In this document: piece by piece, positions 34,370-42,964 of the stretch
Layout of the letters: each line of letters starts with the position of its first letter
Position numbering within the stretch: position 1 is the stretch's first letter
DNA from: CAYFVU01 sp964346645
GTDB lineage: Bacteria; Spirochaetota; Spirochaetia; DSM-16054; Sediminispirochaetaceae
Reading direction: 5' to 3'
DNA: 64,000 nucleotides
Assembly: GCA_964346645.1 (NCBI GenBank)
Contig: CAYFVU010000002.1
Span: forward strand, 14,394 to 78,393
Program-made: the position numbers and the translations under genes
Notes under the pieces: model-generated
Told to the model about the DNA's origin: nothing
What the model saw: only the letters and a program-made list of their open reading frames with translations
Database searches by the model: none

Positions 34370-35730
34370 TACTGACCATACTTCTCGGAATTCTCGGCCT
34401 CGGCATCGTCGTGTTCGTCCACGAACTCGGCCACTTCCTCATCGCGAAGGCCGGAGGCATCACCGTCGAGGCCTTCTCGATCGGATGGGGAAAACCGATC
34501 TATCGACGGCAGTGGAGGGGAACCGAATACCGCATCGGCATGCTCCCTATAGGCGGGTATTGCAAGATGAAGGGCGAGGAGCTCTTCAAACAGGCCCTCG
34601 AGGACAATCAGGACCGCATTTACCACGAGGAGGGTTCGCTCTTTTCCGCTCCGGTGTGGAAGCGGCTGCTCACCTACATCGGAGGTCCCGCCTTCAACTT
34701 TCTCTTCGCTGTGCTCGTCCTCTCCCTCATCTGGTTCGTCGGTTTCTCCATAGAGACCTTCGAGAACAAGGTGGTGCTCGTCTCCGACTATCCCTCCCTT
34801 TTCGAGAGCAGAGAGTACCCCTCCGACAGGGCCGGCCTGCAGACGGGAGACCGCATCATAGAGATAAACGGCCAGGAGGTGGAGAACTACTCCGACATCC
34901 GACAGATCGTCGCGAAGGCGCCGAACCAGACGCTGCCGATGAAAGTCGAGCGTGAGGGTAGAACGGTCTCGCTGTCTATCACCCCGGAGCTCGACAAGAG
35001 CAGCGGAGCGGGGAAGATAGGCGTATCGGCCTGGATAGAGCCGGTAATAGACGAGGTTGCGGAGGACGGCAGCGCCGAGATCGCCGGCCTCCGGAGCGGA
35101 GATCGCATCGTCGCGGTGAACGGAAAAGAGGTGGAACACTACCTCGAGCTGTACGCCGCCATGTCTGAGCGGCCCGATGAGCTCTCCATCACATATCTCA
35201 GAGACGGTGTGCGAGGGCAGACCCGGCTCGCGCCGAAATACGGCGAAAACGGCAATCCGAACCTCGGCATCACCTTCGAGCGCATAGAGGTTTCGAGTCC
35301 CTCGATGGGCCCCTTCTCCGCGCTGTGGAAGGGCGCGAAGGAATCGGTAGAGACCTTTGCCCTCACGATCCACGGCCTCATTCTCCTTTTTTCGGGTGTG
35401 GATGTGCAGCAGGCCGTCTCCGGCCCCATCCGCATCACCTATCTTGTCGGAGAGGTAGCCACATCGAGTTTCGCCGAAGGGGTGGGGAGCGGATTCACCA
35501 CCCTCTTCCGTTTCCTGAGCTTTCTCAGCGTTGCCCTCTGTTTCGGCAACCTCCTGCCGATCCCGGCGCTCGACGGTGGTTTCATCATCCTCTCGCTCGT
35601 GGAGATGTTCAAGGGAACCTCGGTGAGCCCGAAGACCTTTTACCGATATCAGACCGTAGGTTTCATCATCATACTCATGCTGCTCTTTTTTACCACGTTC
35701 GGCGATATTTCGTACCTATTTTCGCAGTAG
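34366..35730 (+). CDS. rseP: Site-2 intramembrane metalloprotease RseP
   Basis: 454 residues. The zinc motif HELGH (19-23) lies in the first membrane helix; NLLPIPALDGG near 400 holds the third ligand. Two PDZ domains lie between (GLQTGDRIIEINGQEVENYS and GLRSGDRIVAVNGKEVEHYL), as in E. coli RseP. Three to four transmembrane helices place it in the inner membrane. It cleaves membrane substrates such as anti-sigma factors or signal-peptide remnants. Its position behind cdsA-dxr is the usual conserved one. Confidence 0.95.
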   Translation: MILTILLGILGLGIVVFVHELGHFLIAKAGGITVEAFSIGWGKPIYRRQWRGTEYRIGMLPIGGYCKMKGEELFKQALEDNQDRIYHEEGSLFSAPVWKRLLTYIGGPAFNFLFAVLVLSLIWFVGFSIETFENKVVLVSDYPSLFESREYPSDRAGLQTGDRIIEINGQEVENYSDIRQIVAKAPNQTLPMKVEREGRTVSLSITPELDKSSGAGKIGVSAWIEPVIDEVAEDGSAEIAGLRSGDRIVAVNGKEVEHYLELYAAMSERPDELSITYLRDGVRGQTRLAPKYGENGNPNLGITFERIEVSSPSMGPFSALWKGAKESVETFALTIHGLILLFSGVDVQQAVSGPIRITYLVGEVATSSFAEGVGSGFTTLFRFLSFLSVALCFGNLLPIPALDGGFIILSLVEMFKGTSVSPKTFYRYQTVGFIIILMLLFFTTFGDISYLFSQ

Positions 35731-35754
35731 CGATGCACAGAAGTGAGGAGGCGT

Positions 35755-36363
35755 ATGAATAGAGAACTAACATGTCACTGCGGCGAGACGGTGGAAGCCG
35801 ACTTTCCCGAAGAGATCGACATCTCCTCGAAGCCCGAAACCATCGAAGAGATACTCAACGGCAGCTTCCTTTCGGTTACCTGTGACTCCTGCGGAGAGCT
35901 GCTCAAACCCGAGTTCAGCACGCGCATCTACGATTCCGGCGGCAGGCTGGACCTCTACTACCTCCCCGAGCTCGAGCGCACCAGGTACCTCGCGGGGAAA
36001 ATCGAGACAGAGGCCGAGCGAGTAGCGGTGGGCTTCACCGAGCTGCGGGAGAAGATACTCATATTCTCGAACAACCTCGATGACCGGGCGGTGGAGATAC
36101 TCAAGTTCATGCTCCTCGAGAAAATCGACGAACCGAACAAGTCCGATATCACGCTGGTGGAGATCAATGACGAGGAAGAGCTCGTCTTCCACATCGAGGG
36201 AATAAAGGAGAACGAAGTAGGCGTCTCGAAGGTGCCCATGCATCTCTATAGGAGGATCTACGATTCGCTCGACGAACGTCTGCAGGAGGAGCCTTTCACG
36301 AGCATAGCCGAAGGACAGTATGTCTCGATACACAAAATCAGCATAGAGGATGAAGAGTCGTGA
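35755..36363 (+). CDS. CpXC-domain protein
   Basis: 202 residues from the ATG at 35755, three bases after GAGGAGG. The N-terminal 70 residues match the CpXC pattern: CHCGETVEADFPEEIDIS, then ILNGSF, CDSCGELLKPEF and YYLPE; the two Cys pairs probably hold a zinc ion. The rest is mixed helix and strand without a known domain. No signal peptide. Its stop overlaps the WD40 gene start by four bases (GTGA), so the two are co-translated. Function unknown. Confidence 0.8.
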   Translation: MNRELTCHCGETVEADFPEEIDISSKPETIEEILNGSFLSVTCDSCGELLKPEFSTRIYDSGGRLDLYYLPELERTRYLAGKIETEAERVAVGFTELREKILIFSNNLDDRAVEILKFMLLEKIDEPNKSDITLVEINDEEELVFHIEGIKENEVGVSKVPMHLYRRIYDSLDERLQEEPFTSIAEGQYVSIHKISIEDEES

Positions 36364-38378
36364 AAAAGATACTGTTGAGCCTGTGTGCATTCGTCTGCCT
36401 GACCCTCACCTTAGCCGCCGAAGAGAGAGTCGTAGTCAATACCGGCCACACCGCCCCCATCCTCGACCTCGCCTTTCTCCGAGCCGAGAACAGCCTCTTT
36501 ACGACCGGCGAGGACGGTACGGTGAGGAAATGGGACATCCGGAGCAAACGGCTGCGGAAGAAGCTGCAGATTTCGCATCTTCCGGTCGTGCGTATTACCG
36601 TGCACCCAGAAGAGCCGCTCATCGCCCTCGTAGAGACCGACAGAATCAACACCTATCATCTGAGTGTGTGGAACTACTCCACCGAGGAGGAGCTCTACTC
36701 GCACAAGATATCGGAGGTTCCACTCTTTCTCCGATTCTCTCCGAAGGGCACCTACCTCGTCTACGGCCTGACAGACTGGGAGAGTCTCACCTTTCTCGAG
36801 TCCGAAACGGGATACGAGGAGCGGCTGTTCAATGAGGGCTTCGGCATCGTCTCCGCAGCCTTCATCTCCGATACGGAGAAGACCCTCCTGACCTACAGCC
36901 CTTCGGGCGAGGTGCGCTACTGGGACCTGCCCACTGGACGGCAGAAGGCGAGCGGGAACAGGATCAATACCGAAGGGAGCCTGCAGGACCTCTCCTTCGT
37001 TCCGGGCGGCAGATACCTCGTGGGGAGGAAGGGCTCTACCGTCTACATGACCGACCTCGTGACCGGCAGGGTGGTGGACTCCCGGGAATTCGGAAACATC
37101 CGAGATATCGCGATGAGCGCCGACGGCGAATCTATAGCCGTGCTCGACGCCTCCTCCTATACCCCCGAGATATCCGTGCTCTCTCTCTCCACCTCGGGCA
37201 GGAGCAGCGCCGGTTTCTCGATCGGTAGGAGTTTCCTCTCCTCTCAGTCGGCCCAGGCACCCATCGCATGGGACGGCCGAAGGGTCTACTTCAGCAGCAA
37301 CGGCGGCTCGCTCTACTCGAAACTGCCGGAGGCGACGGACGAGGTGCTGTTCGCCGGCCCCGTACTCCTGAACATCCACGACCTCGCCTTTTCGAAGGAT
37401 ATGCTCTTCATCTCTTCCGACAAGCACTTCCTCTCGATACGCTCCGAAGCCTTCGAGGCCATGGACGAGGACGAGCGGGCGAGCTCCTTCGACTTCACAT
37501 CCCGCCTCTACTCCACTCCCATCTCCGGGAGAACGGGGCTCATCTCCTTCAACAGAGACGGTTGTCTCATCTTTCCGAGGGAGGAGCAGGGACAGTCACC
37601 GAAGATCTACCGCTTTACAGACGAAAGCTTCTCTCCCTTCTACGAGGGGATAGAGTCCCCCATCGAGACGGGAACCCGTTTCGACGAGAATCTGCTCATA
37701 CTCGAGAAAAACGGGACGATCAAGATCATCGATGCGCAGACCGGAGAGAACCGCTTCTCCTACAGTTCCTTCGGCCTGCGTTCGATTTCCGAGGTCTATA
37801 ACGGGAACCTGATTGCCGCGAGAAACAGGACCGACTTCATCGACACCCCCCTCCTCCACATCAATCCGGATACAGGAGAGACCGTCCCCATAGACGATTC
37901 GAACATACTCACCTTCTACCTCGAGTACGACGAGATGACACGAAAACTCTACACCCTCGGCTATGAGGAGCGTGCAGGCGGGCTCAGGACGGTGCTCAAA
38001 CAGCACTCGGGCTTCAACTACGACCGCGTGACCACCCTCATCTCCTATCCCGGCGAGGATCCCGAGGCGTCGCTGGCGGTGGACTCCGACTCCTCCCGGA
38101 TCTTTACCTCACTCGGCTTCGGCAAGGTCCACATGTACGCATGGAACGGCTTTACCTACCTGGAATCGATAAACCACATTCCGAGGAGCCTCTATGTCCA
38201 CAGCGGACACCTCTACTCGCTCAACGGTGATTCCTCCATCTCGGTCTGGGACACCGAACGGGGCGATCTGCTCATGACTATCTACATCTTCGAGGATTTC
38301 AGCTGGGCGGTAGTCCCGACGGAGGGAAGGCCCTACACGCACGGGGGTGCGGAGAAGTATCTCCACAGGGTTCGATAA
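36360..38378 (+). CDS. Secreted WD40-like beta-propeller protein
   Basis: 672 residues. The start GTG (36360) overlaps the previous stop. The signal peptide KKILLSLCAFVCLTLTLAAE predicts export. WD-like blades are visible in the first third (GHTAPILDLAFLRAENSLFT, GEDGTVRKWDIRSKRL and PSGEVRYWDLPTG) and near the end (NGDSSISVWDTERGDLL); the middle is degenerate propeller. Such proteins act as scaffolds, probably periplasmic here; no catalytic motif is seen. Similar proteins occur in treponemes to my knowledge. The neighbouring CpXC gene suggests a shared pathway that I cannot name. Confidence 0.78.
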   Translation: MKKILLSLCAFVCLTLTLAAEERVVVNTGHTAPILDLAFLRAENSLFTTGEDGTVRKWDIRSKRLRKKLQISHLPVVRITVHPEEPLIALVETDRINTYHLSVWNYSTEEELYSHKISEVPLFLRFSPKGTYLVYGLTDWESLTFLESETGYEERLFNEGFGIVSAAFISDTEKTLLTYSPSGEVRYWDLPTGRQKASGNRINTEGSLQDLSFVPGGRYLVGRKGSTVYMTDLVTGRVVDSREFGNIRDIAMSADGESIAVLDASSYTPEISVLSLSTSGRSSAGFSIGRSFLSSQSAQAPIAWDGRRVYFSSNGGSLYSKLPEATDEVLFAGPVLLNIHDLAFSKDMLFISSDKHFLSIRSEAFEAMDEDERASSFDFTSRLYSTPISGRTGLISFNRDGCLIFPREEQGQSPKIYRFTDESFSPFYEGIESPIETGTRFDENLLILEKNGTIKIIDAQTGENRFSYSSFGLRSISEVYNGNLIAARNRTDFIDTPLLHINPDTGETVPIDDSNILTFYLEYDEMTRKLYTLGYEERAGGLRTVLKQHSGFNYDRVTTLISYPGEDPEASLAVDSDSSRIFTSLGFGKVHMYAWNGFTYLESINHIPRSLYVHSGHLYSLNGDSSISVWDTERGDLLMTIYIFEDFSWAVVPTEGRPYTHGGAEKYLHRVR

Positions 38379-38390
38379 GCCGTATACCGT

Positions 38391-38419
38391 TCGCACGACA
38401 GAGCCGCTCAGTCGTGCGA
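38391..38419. terminator. Hairpin between the WD40 gene and comFB
   Basis: TCGCACGAC (38391-38399) and GTCGTGCGA (38411-38419) form a nine-base stem with an 11-base loop between two convergent genes. The right arm includes the last codons of the comFB-like gene. No strong T-run follows, so it is only a possible bidirectional terminator. Confidence 0.5.
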
Positions 38420-38704
38420 CGGATTCTCCGAGATCTTCTTGATCGACTCGACCACCTGTTTTCGCACTCTCTCGGCGTACTCGGAATCCTTCAGATTATG
38501 TGCGTAGAGCGTTCCCATCAGAGAAACCCGGTACTTCGGTTCTATGTTGTTCAGTGCAAGCGCCGCCATGTCGAGCACGCAGTCCTGACACTTGCAGACA
38601 TCGGCGGTCCACTCCTTCTGCAGCTCATCCTCGAGCTCTTCGAGCACCACCTGTTCGGCCTCATTTATAAGAAACTCGAAATTGTAACTCTCACGAATAC
38701 TCAT
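38408..38704 (-). CDS. ComFB-domain protein
   Basis: 98 residues. The ComFB pattern is clear: LINEAEQVVLEELEDELQ, then CKCQDCVLDMAALALNNIEP, followed by YRVSLMG. The three cysteines near 37-42 match the family's conserved Cys cluster. ComFB was named for a late competence gene in Bacillus, and ComFB-domain proteins have been reported as c-di-GMP receptors in some bacteria. The GGDEF-EAL protein at 6.9 kb makes a c-di-GMP role possible here. No competence genes are adjacent. Confidence 0.85.
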   Translation of the reverse strand: MSIRESYNFEFLINEAEQVVLEELEDELQKEWTADVCKCQDCVLDMAALALNNIEPKYRVSLMGTLYAHNLKDSEYAERVRKQVVESIKKISENPSHD

Positions 38705-38735
38705 CGCTCCTACCTCTCTTCTTTGCTCCTATAGA

Positions 38736-38765
38736 AGTGTAGTAATGTTCTCACATCCAAATCAA
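38736..38765 (-). promoter_or_regulatory. Promoter of the comFB-like gene
   Basis: TTGATT (38760-38765), an 18-base spacer and TACACT (38736-38741) on the minus strand. The leader of about 25 bases has an AGGAG site close to the ATG. Confidence 0.45.
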
Positions 38766-38840
38766 GCACGATTTTTCGATAATTTCAGCAGCGACCCTTA
38801 TTTCGGCATCCGAGACCTCATCCGGAGTCCGAACCCGTGA

Positions 38841-40190
38841 CTACTGTTGCTCTCTGCTGAAAGCTTCGAATTTCGTGTAGTGCGGGAGGAAGGCGAGCTT
38901 CACCGTTCCGACCGGACCGTTACGCTGCTTTGCAACGATGAGATCGGTCTCTGCGTCCACGCCGCCCTTGTCTTGCGATCCCCGCGACTCGTTCCGTTCC
39001 CGATGGAGAAAGAGAACCACATCCGCATCCTGCTCGATGGAGCCCGACTCTCTCAGGTCGGCGAGGGACGGCGCCTTGCCCTCCGTCTGTCTTCCCACCT
39101 GAGAGAGGCAGATGATGGGGATGCCGAGCTCTCGAGCGAGCGATTTGATGGAGCGTGAGATCTCCGCGACCTGCTCGTGGCGGGGGACATTGTTCTTGTT
39201 CTCCGGCTCGATGAGGCCGATGTAGTCGATGAATAATATTTTCACGTCCTCTTTGCTCTTCATGCGGCGGGCGCGGGCGCGCAGGTCGAGGAGCTTTATG
39301 CGCGGAGTCTCGTCTATGTAGAGGGGCGCCTCGTAGATGCGCCCTGCCGCCTCGGTGAGGCTGTGGAAATCTGAAGGTCTGAGCATGCCGGTTCGCAGTT
39401 TCTCGGAGTTTATCCGAGCCTCACTCGATACGAGCCGCTGCACCAGCGCCATGCTCGTCATCTCGAGGGTAAAGAAACCGACCGGAATCTTCTTCTTGAT
39501 GCTCATATTCGAGGCCATGGTGAGGGCTAATGCGGTCTTACCGACGGAGGGGCGCGCACCGAGGACGATGAACTCGGAGTTCTGGAATCCGCTCGTCATG
39601 TTGTCGAGGTCGGAAAAACCGCTCGGCACGCCGGTGTAGCTGTCTTTCGTCTGATAGAGACGTTCTATCGCCTCGATGGTCTCGGAGATGATCTCGTTGA
39701 CCCTGCGGTACGAGTCTGACTGTTGGTTGTCGGTGATGTCGAAGATGTGGCGCTCGGCCTCTTCGATGAGCACCCGGGTGTCCTCCGACTCCTCGAGAGC
39801 CTGATTTGCCAGCTCCCGCGATATCCGCAGGAGCTTTCTACGAACGCTCCGGTCCTTTACGATCTTTGCGTAGTACTCGACGTTGGCGCTCGTGGGCACC
39901 TGATCGGTAAGAGAGGATACGTATGCGGTCCCGCCACAGGCCTCCAGCTCTCCTGCCGTGCTCAGCGCCTCGGTCAACGTAATGAGATCTATCGTCTCGC
40001 CCCGGTTGAAGAGGTCGACGATTGCGGAAAAGACTTTTTGGTGCTGAGCCTGATAGAAGTCGTCCGCCCGCAGATGGCGGAAGACGGTCGAGAGGACCTC
40101 CCCGTCTAACAAAACAGCCCCCAACGTGGCCCGTTCGGCATCATCGTTGTGGGGCGGAACTCTGCCGTGTGTTGACGGGGAATTGGTCAT
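38841..40190 (-). CDS. dnaB: Replicative DNA helicase DnaB
   Basis: 449 residues. The N-terminal domain (PPHNDDAERATLGAVLLDGE) binds primase. The RecA-like motor has Walker A GARPSVGKTALAL (about 210), Walker B ILFIDYIGLI and the DnaB motif LADLRESGSIEQDADVV. It unwinds DNA ahead of the fork as a hexamer. It is the last gene of the leftward rpsF-ssb-rpsR-membrane protein-rplI-dnaB cluster and starts seven bases after the rplI stop. Confidence 0.97.
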   Translation of the reverse strand: MTNSPSTHGRVPPHNDDAERATLGAVLLDGEVLSTVFRHLRADDFYQAQHQKVFSAIVDLFNRGETIDLITLTEALSTAGELEACGGTAYVSSLTDQVPTSANVEYYAKIVKDRSVRRKLLRISRELANQALEESEDTRVLIEEAERHIFDITDNQQSDSYRRVNEIISETIEAIERLYQTKDSYTGVPSGFSDLDNMTSGFQNSEFIVLGARPSVGKTALALTMASNMSIKKKIPVGFFTLEMTSMALVQRLVSSEARINSEKLRTGMLRPSDFHSLTEAAGRIYEAPLYIDETPRIKLLDLRARARRMKSKEDVKILFIDYIGLIEPENKNNVPRHEQVAEISRSIKSLARELGIPIICLSQVGRQTEGKAPSLADLRESGSIEQDADVVLFLHRERNESRGSQDKGGVDAETDLIVAKQRNGPVGTVKLAFLPHYTKFEAFSREQQ

Positions 40191-40197
40191 GCGCGGC

Positions 40198-40761
40198 TTA
40201 CTCTACGGGCTCTTCTTCGGTCTCGCCCTCGTCGGCCTGGGCCTCTTCATCTTCCGGCTCTACGGTTTCGCTGCTCTGCGGCTCTTGAGTTGAGCTCTCC
40301 TCGCCCTCGGGCTTGTTCTGGTTGACGACCTTGATGGTGATCTCGGCGCTCTCGCTCTCGTAGAGTTTGACCATGATCTTATAGGTGCCGGTCATCTTGA
40401 TGCTGTTACTCGGCACTTCGACCTGCTTTTTCTCGAGCTCGATGCCCTCTTTGTCCAACTGCTCCACGATCATGGCGCTGGTCACCGATCCGAAGAGCTT
40501 CCCGGCCTCGCCGGCGTTCATCGGGATGACGATCTCCATGCCCTCGAGGCGCTCCCTGAGACCCTGAGCCGCCTTCCGTTTCTCCTCTTTTCGTTTCTCG
40601 ATGGCCGCACGGCGGCTCTCGATGACCGCACTATTTTCTTTGGTATAGGGAATCGCGAATCCCTTCGGGAAGAGGTAGTTGCGCGCGTATCCGCGAGCGA
40701 CGTCGCAAATGTCTCCCTCCTCTCCCAGATTATACACATCCTCGTTCAGAATAATCTTCAT
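40198..40761 (-). CDS. rplI: 50S ribosomal protein L9 with acidic tail
   Basis: 187 residues against about 149 in E. coli. The core is canonical: MKIILNEDVYNLGEEGDICD and VARGYARNYLFPKGFAIPYT, with a long connecting helix. After residue about 148 there is an acidic Glu-rich extension (KPEGEESSTQEPQSSETVE onward), echoing the S2 tail. L9 binds 23S rRNA near the L1 stalk. It starts just downstream of the membrane-protein gene. Confidence 0.96.
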   Translation of the reverse strand: MKIILNEDVYNLGEEGDICDVARGYARNYLFPKGFAIPYTKENSAVIESRRAAIEKRKEEKRKAAQGLRERLEGMEIVIPMNAGEAGKLFGSVTSAMIVEQLDKEGIELEKKQVEVPSNSIKMTGTYKIMVKLYESESAEITIKVVNQNKPEGEESSTQEPQSSETVEPEDEEAQADEGETEEEPVE

Positions 40762-40763
40762 AG

Positions 40764-41732
40764 CTACTCTCCTTCTACGATTCTATAGTGAATCCAATAT
40801 TCGCTTACGCCGAGCAGGGGAACCCCGACGATGAGTACGAGGTTTATTCCCGGGGTAAACAGAATGACGACCGACGCGACGGTAACCGCGAGGCGCAGCC
40901 CCCTGCCGATTCCGTGCCGGCGAAACAGGAACTTCATAATGGCTATTCCCTGCAGCGCATAGATGAACAGCAAGATCAACCCTGCGTTCCAGAGCAGGTA
41001 GCCGATAAAGCCCAAGCCGAGCAGCACGTCCAACAGGACCCCGGCCCATACCCCGATCAGCGGCCAGAGAAAGGTATCGGGCACCGTGTAGCGCATGAGC
41101 ATGAACGGAGCCTTCCCCACTGTTCGGCGATAGATCCCGTCCGACAAAGCCCACATGCCCGAGAGCAGGAGGAAAAAGCTGAAGAGGTAGTTCCTGAAGA
41201 ACAGCTCCTTCACCAGCTCTACCATCGCCTCCCTGTTCATTGCCGGCGGCGCCGCGGCTGCCTGTCCGTTCTGAGAAAAGGCCTCCTGCAGCGACTCGGC
41301 GATCAGACCTATCTGTTCGGTCAGAAAAGACGTGACCTCGGAGTCGTTCATGTACAGCAGGATGAGAGGCAGGCTCACCAACCCCACCAGCGCGACCGCT
41401 TCCAAGAGGCGGTACAGTATCCGACCTCCGCGCCACTGCAGCACCAATATTCCGGCAACGAGACTCGCAGGATACGCGATCTCGAGCAGGAAGAAGAACC
41501 TGATCAGCTCCGGCTCTGCGAAACCGCGCAGCCGGAGTATCGTCTCGAAAGCCGCAGCGAGGAGAAAGATCCCCGCCCCGTAGAGTTGCGCGTATCCGCC
41601 TCGTCTAAAGCCGAGAAGGAACAGCGGCACCGCACTGAGAAAAAAGGCAGCCCTCACCTGATAGAGGAGAATAGCCGCCCCGGTGAAAAGACCTATCTCG
41701 ATCCATCGCCGCTGCTCATCGCTCGGTCCCAT
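40764..41732 (-). CDS. DUF2232/YybS-like membrane protein
   Basis: 322 residues with about eight hydrophobic helices, for example IEIGLFTGAAILLYQVRAAF, WPLIGVWAGVLLDVLLGLGF and VTVASVVILFTPGINLVLIV. The position between rpsR and rplI is where many spirochaetes and Firmicutes have a YybS/DUF2232 gene; the assignment rests on that and on topology. A soluble loop near 140-175 contains an alanine-rich patch. The start ATG (41732) follows AGGAG. Function unknown; it may be part of an ECF-type transporter membrane component. Confidence 0.72.
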   Translation of the reverse strand: MGPSDEQRRWIEIGLFTGAAILLYQVRAAFFLSAVPLFLLGFRRGGYAQLYGAGIFLLAAAFETILRLRGFAEPELIRFFFLLEIAYPASLVAGILVLQWRGGRILYRLLEAVALVGLVSLPLILLYMNDSEVTSFLTEQIGLIAESLQEAFSQNGQAAAAPPAMNREAMVELVKELFFRNYLFSFFLLLSGMWALSDGIYRRTVGKAPFMLMRYTVPDTFLWPLIGVWAGVLLDVLLGLGFIGYLLWNAGLILLFIYALQGIAIMKFLFRRHGIGRGLRLAVTVASVVILFTPGINLVLIVGVPLLGVSEYWIHYRIVEGE

Positions 41733-41739
41733 TGTACTC

Positions 41740-42069
41740 CTACTGCTTCACGAAGGGGATCAAGGCGAGAACCCTCGCCCTCTTTATCTCCCTCGACAGC
41801 GCCCTCTGATGCTTCGCGCAGGTGCCGGTAATCCTCCGAGGAAGGATCTTACCCCTGTCGGTGATGAATCTGCGCAGCAAGTCGGGATTCTTGTAATCCG
41901 CCTCTATGTCCTGGGTGCAGAAGCGGCAGACCTTCTTCTTGAAGAAGGGTTTGCGTCCGCCCCTGAAGGAGCGGGAATCGCCCCGGCGATCCTGTCCTCC
42001 GGAATCTCTGCTGTCTCTGCTGTAATCTCTGCTATCTCTACGGTTTTCACCGCTTGTTTCTTCAGCCAT
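41740..42069 (-). CDS. rpsR: 30S ribosomal protein S18
   Basis: 109 residues against about 75 in E. coli. The core is intact: CRFCTQDIEADYKNPDLL, RFITDRGKILPRRITGTC and HQRALSREIKRARVLALIPF. About 35 extra N-terminal residues are built from SRD/RDS repeats and basic residues, encoded by a short repeating TCTCTGCT-type sequence. S18 binds 16S rRNA together with S6, encoded two genes upstream. Confidence 0.97.
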   Translation of the reverse strand: MAEETSGENRRDSRDYSRDSRDSGGQDRRGDSRSFRGGRKPFFKKKVCRFCTQDIEADYKNPDLLRRFITDRGKILPRRITGTCAKHQRALSREIKRARVLALIPFVKQ

Positions 42070-42086
42070 ATGCTTCTCCTGTTTTT

Positions 42087-42551
42087 CTAGAATGGAATAT
42101 CGTCTTGAAAGTCCTCGGGGCCTGAAAAATCGTCGGAATACGATCCGCTGTTCTGACTGCCGCCGCCGTTCTGGGCCTGAGGCCTTCCGCCTCCGCCGTA
42201 GCTGCCGCCGCCTGAGCTTCCCGGGCTACCGCCGAGCAGCTGCACGTTCTGTGCGTGGACCTCTACCCTGCTCCGCGTCTGTCCGTTCTGCTCCCACCGG
42301 CTCTGGCGCAGTTCGCCCTGCACGGCAACCTGCTTACCCTTTCCGAGGTACTTCTGAATTGCTTCTCCCTGGCGGCCCCAGAGCACGATGTCGAAGAAGT
42401 GGGCTTCTTCCTCCCACCCGTCGCCGGATTTTCTGCTCCGGTTTACGGCAATCGCGAATTTGCATACCGCCGTTCCACTGTTGGTGTACTTCAGCTCGGC
42501 GTCCCTTACCAGACGTCCGACCAATGCCACCGAATTAATGTCGTTTGCCAT
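42087..42551 (-). CDS. ssb: Single-stranded DNA-binding protein
   Basis: 154 residues. The OB fold runs from DINSVALVGRLVRDAELKYT to about 110 and includes FDIVLWGRQGEAIQKYLGKG. A glycine/glutamine/serine-rich linker leads to the acidic tip DDIPF, the tail that recruits replication and repair proteins. It lies in the conserved rpsF-ssb-rpsR order, 14 bases after rpsF. Confidence 0.97.
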   Translation of the reverse strand: MANDINSVALVGRLVRDAELKYTNSGTAVCKFAIAVNRSRKSGDGWEEEAHFFDIVLWGRQGEAIQKYLGKGKQVAVQGELRQSRWEQNGQTRSRVEVHAQNVQLLGGSPGSSGGGSYGGGGRPQAQNGGGSQNSGSYSDDFSGPEDFQDDIPF

Positions 42552-42565
42552 AGTCTACCCCGCTT

Positions 42566-42847
42566 CTACTGTTCTTTTTTAACGAGCAGATGCTTGAGGA
42601 GCGGGTTGAGCAGCCTCAGCTCTTCCTCCAGGGTAATTACGTTTTCGGGTTCGATTTCGAGCTCGTAATAGTAGTAATGGCCCTTGTCGCGCTTCTTTAC
42701 CGTGTAGGCGAGGTCGCGCACACCCTTGTCCTCTTCTTTTTTTACCTTTGCACTGGCCTTCTTCAGCTGTTCATTAACCTGTTGCTTGCCGAGCGTGGCC
42801 TCATCCTCTTCTGTACCAACGATAATCGTGAGTTCGTATTGACGCAT
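42566..42847 (-). CDS. rpsF: 30S ribosomal protein S6
   Basis: 93 residues. It opens MRQYELTIIVGTEEDEAT and contains VRDLAYTVKKRDKGHYYYYE, the family core. It sits in the 30S platform with S18. The ATG at 42847 has a strong AAGGAGG four bases upstream. It is the first gene of the leftward cluster and has the strongest promoter in the window. Confidence 0.97.
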   Translation of the reverse strand: MRQYELTIIVGTEEDEATLGKQQVNEQLKKASAKVKKEEDKGVRDLAYTVKKRDKGHYYYYELEIEPENVITLEEELRLLNPLLKHLLVKKEQ

Positions 42848-42871
42848 GTATCCTCCTTACGGACTATAAAG

Positions 42872-42890
42872 ATCCACCCTACGGGCGGAT
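42872..42890 (-). promoter_or_regulatory. Hairpin in the rpsF leader, possible S6-S18 autoregulatory site
   Basis: The mRNA segment AUCCGCCC-GUA-GGGUGGAU folds into an eight-pair stem about 25 bases before the start codon. Many bacteria have an S6:S18 complex-binding leader here that controls the operon. The required bulged CCG element is not clearly identifiable, so this is a suggestion only. Confidence 0.3.
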
Positions 42891-42904
42891 AAAGAGGTCC
42901 CGGC

Positions 42905-42933
42905 ACATTACCACGGCGTGACATCTCTGTCAA
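42905..42933 (-). promoter_or_regulatory. Promoter of rpsF-ssb-rpsR-rplI-dnaB cluster
   Basis: TTGACA (42928-42933), a 17-base spacer and TAATGT (42905-42910) on the minus strand. The leader to rpsF is about 50 bases. Confidence 0.8.
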
Positions 42934-42964
42934 GTAAAGGCCGGCTCCTGCCGATGTTAGGAAC

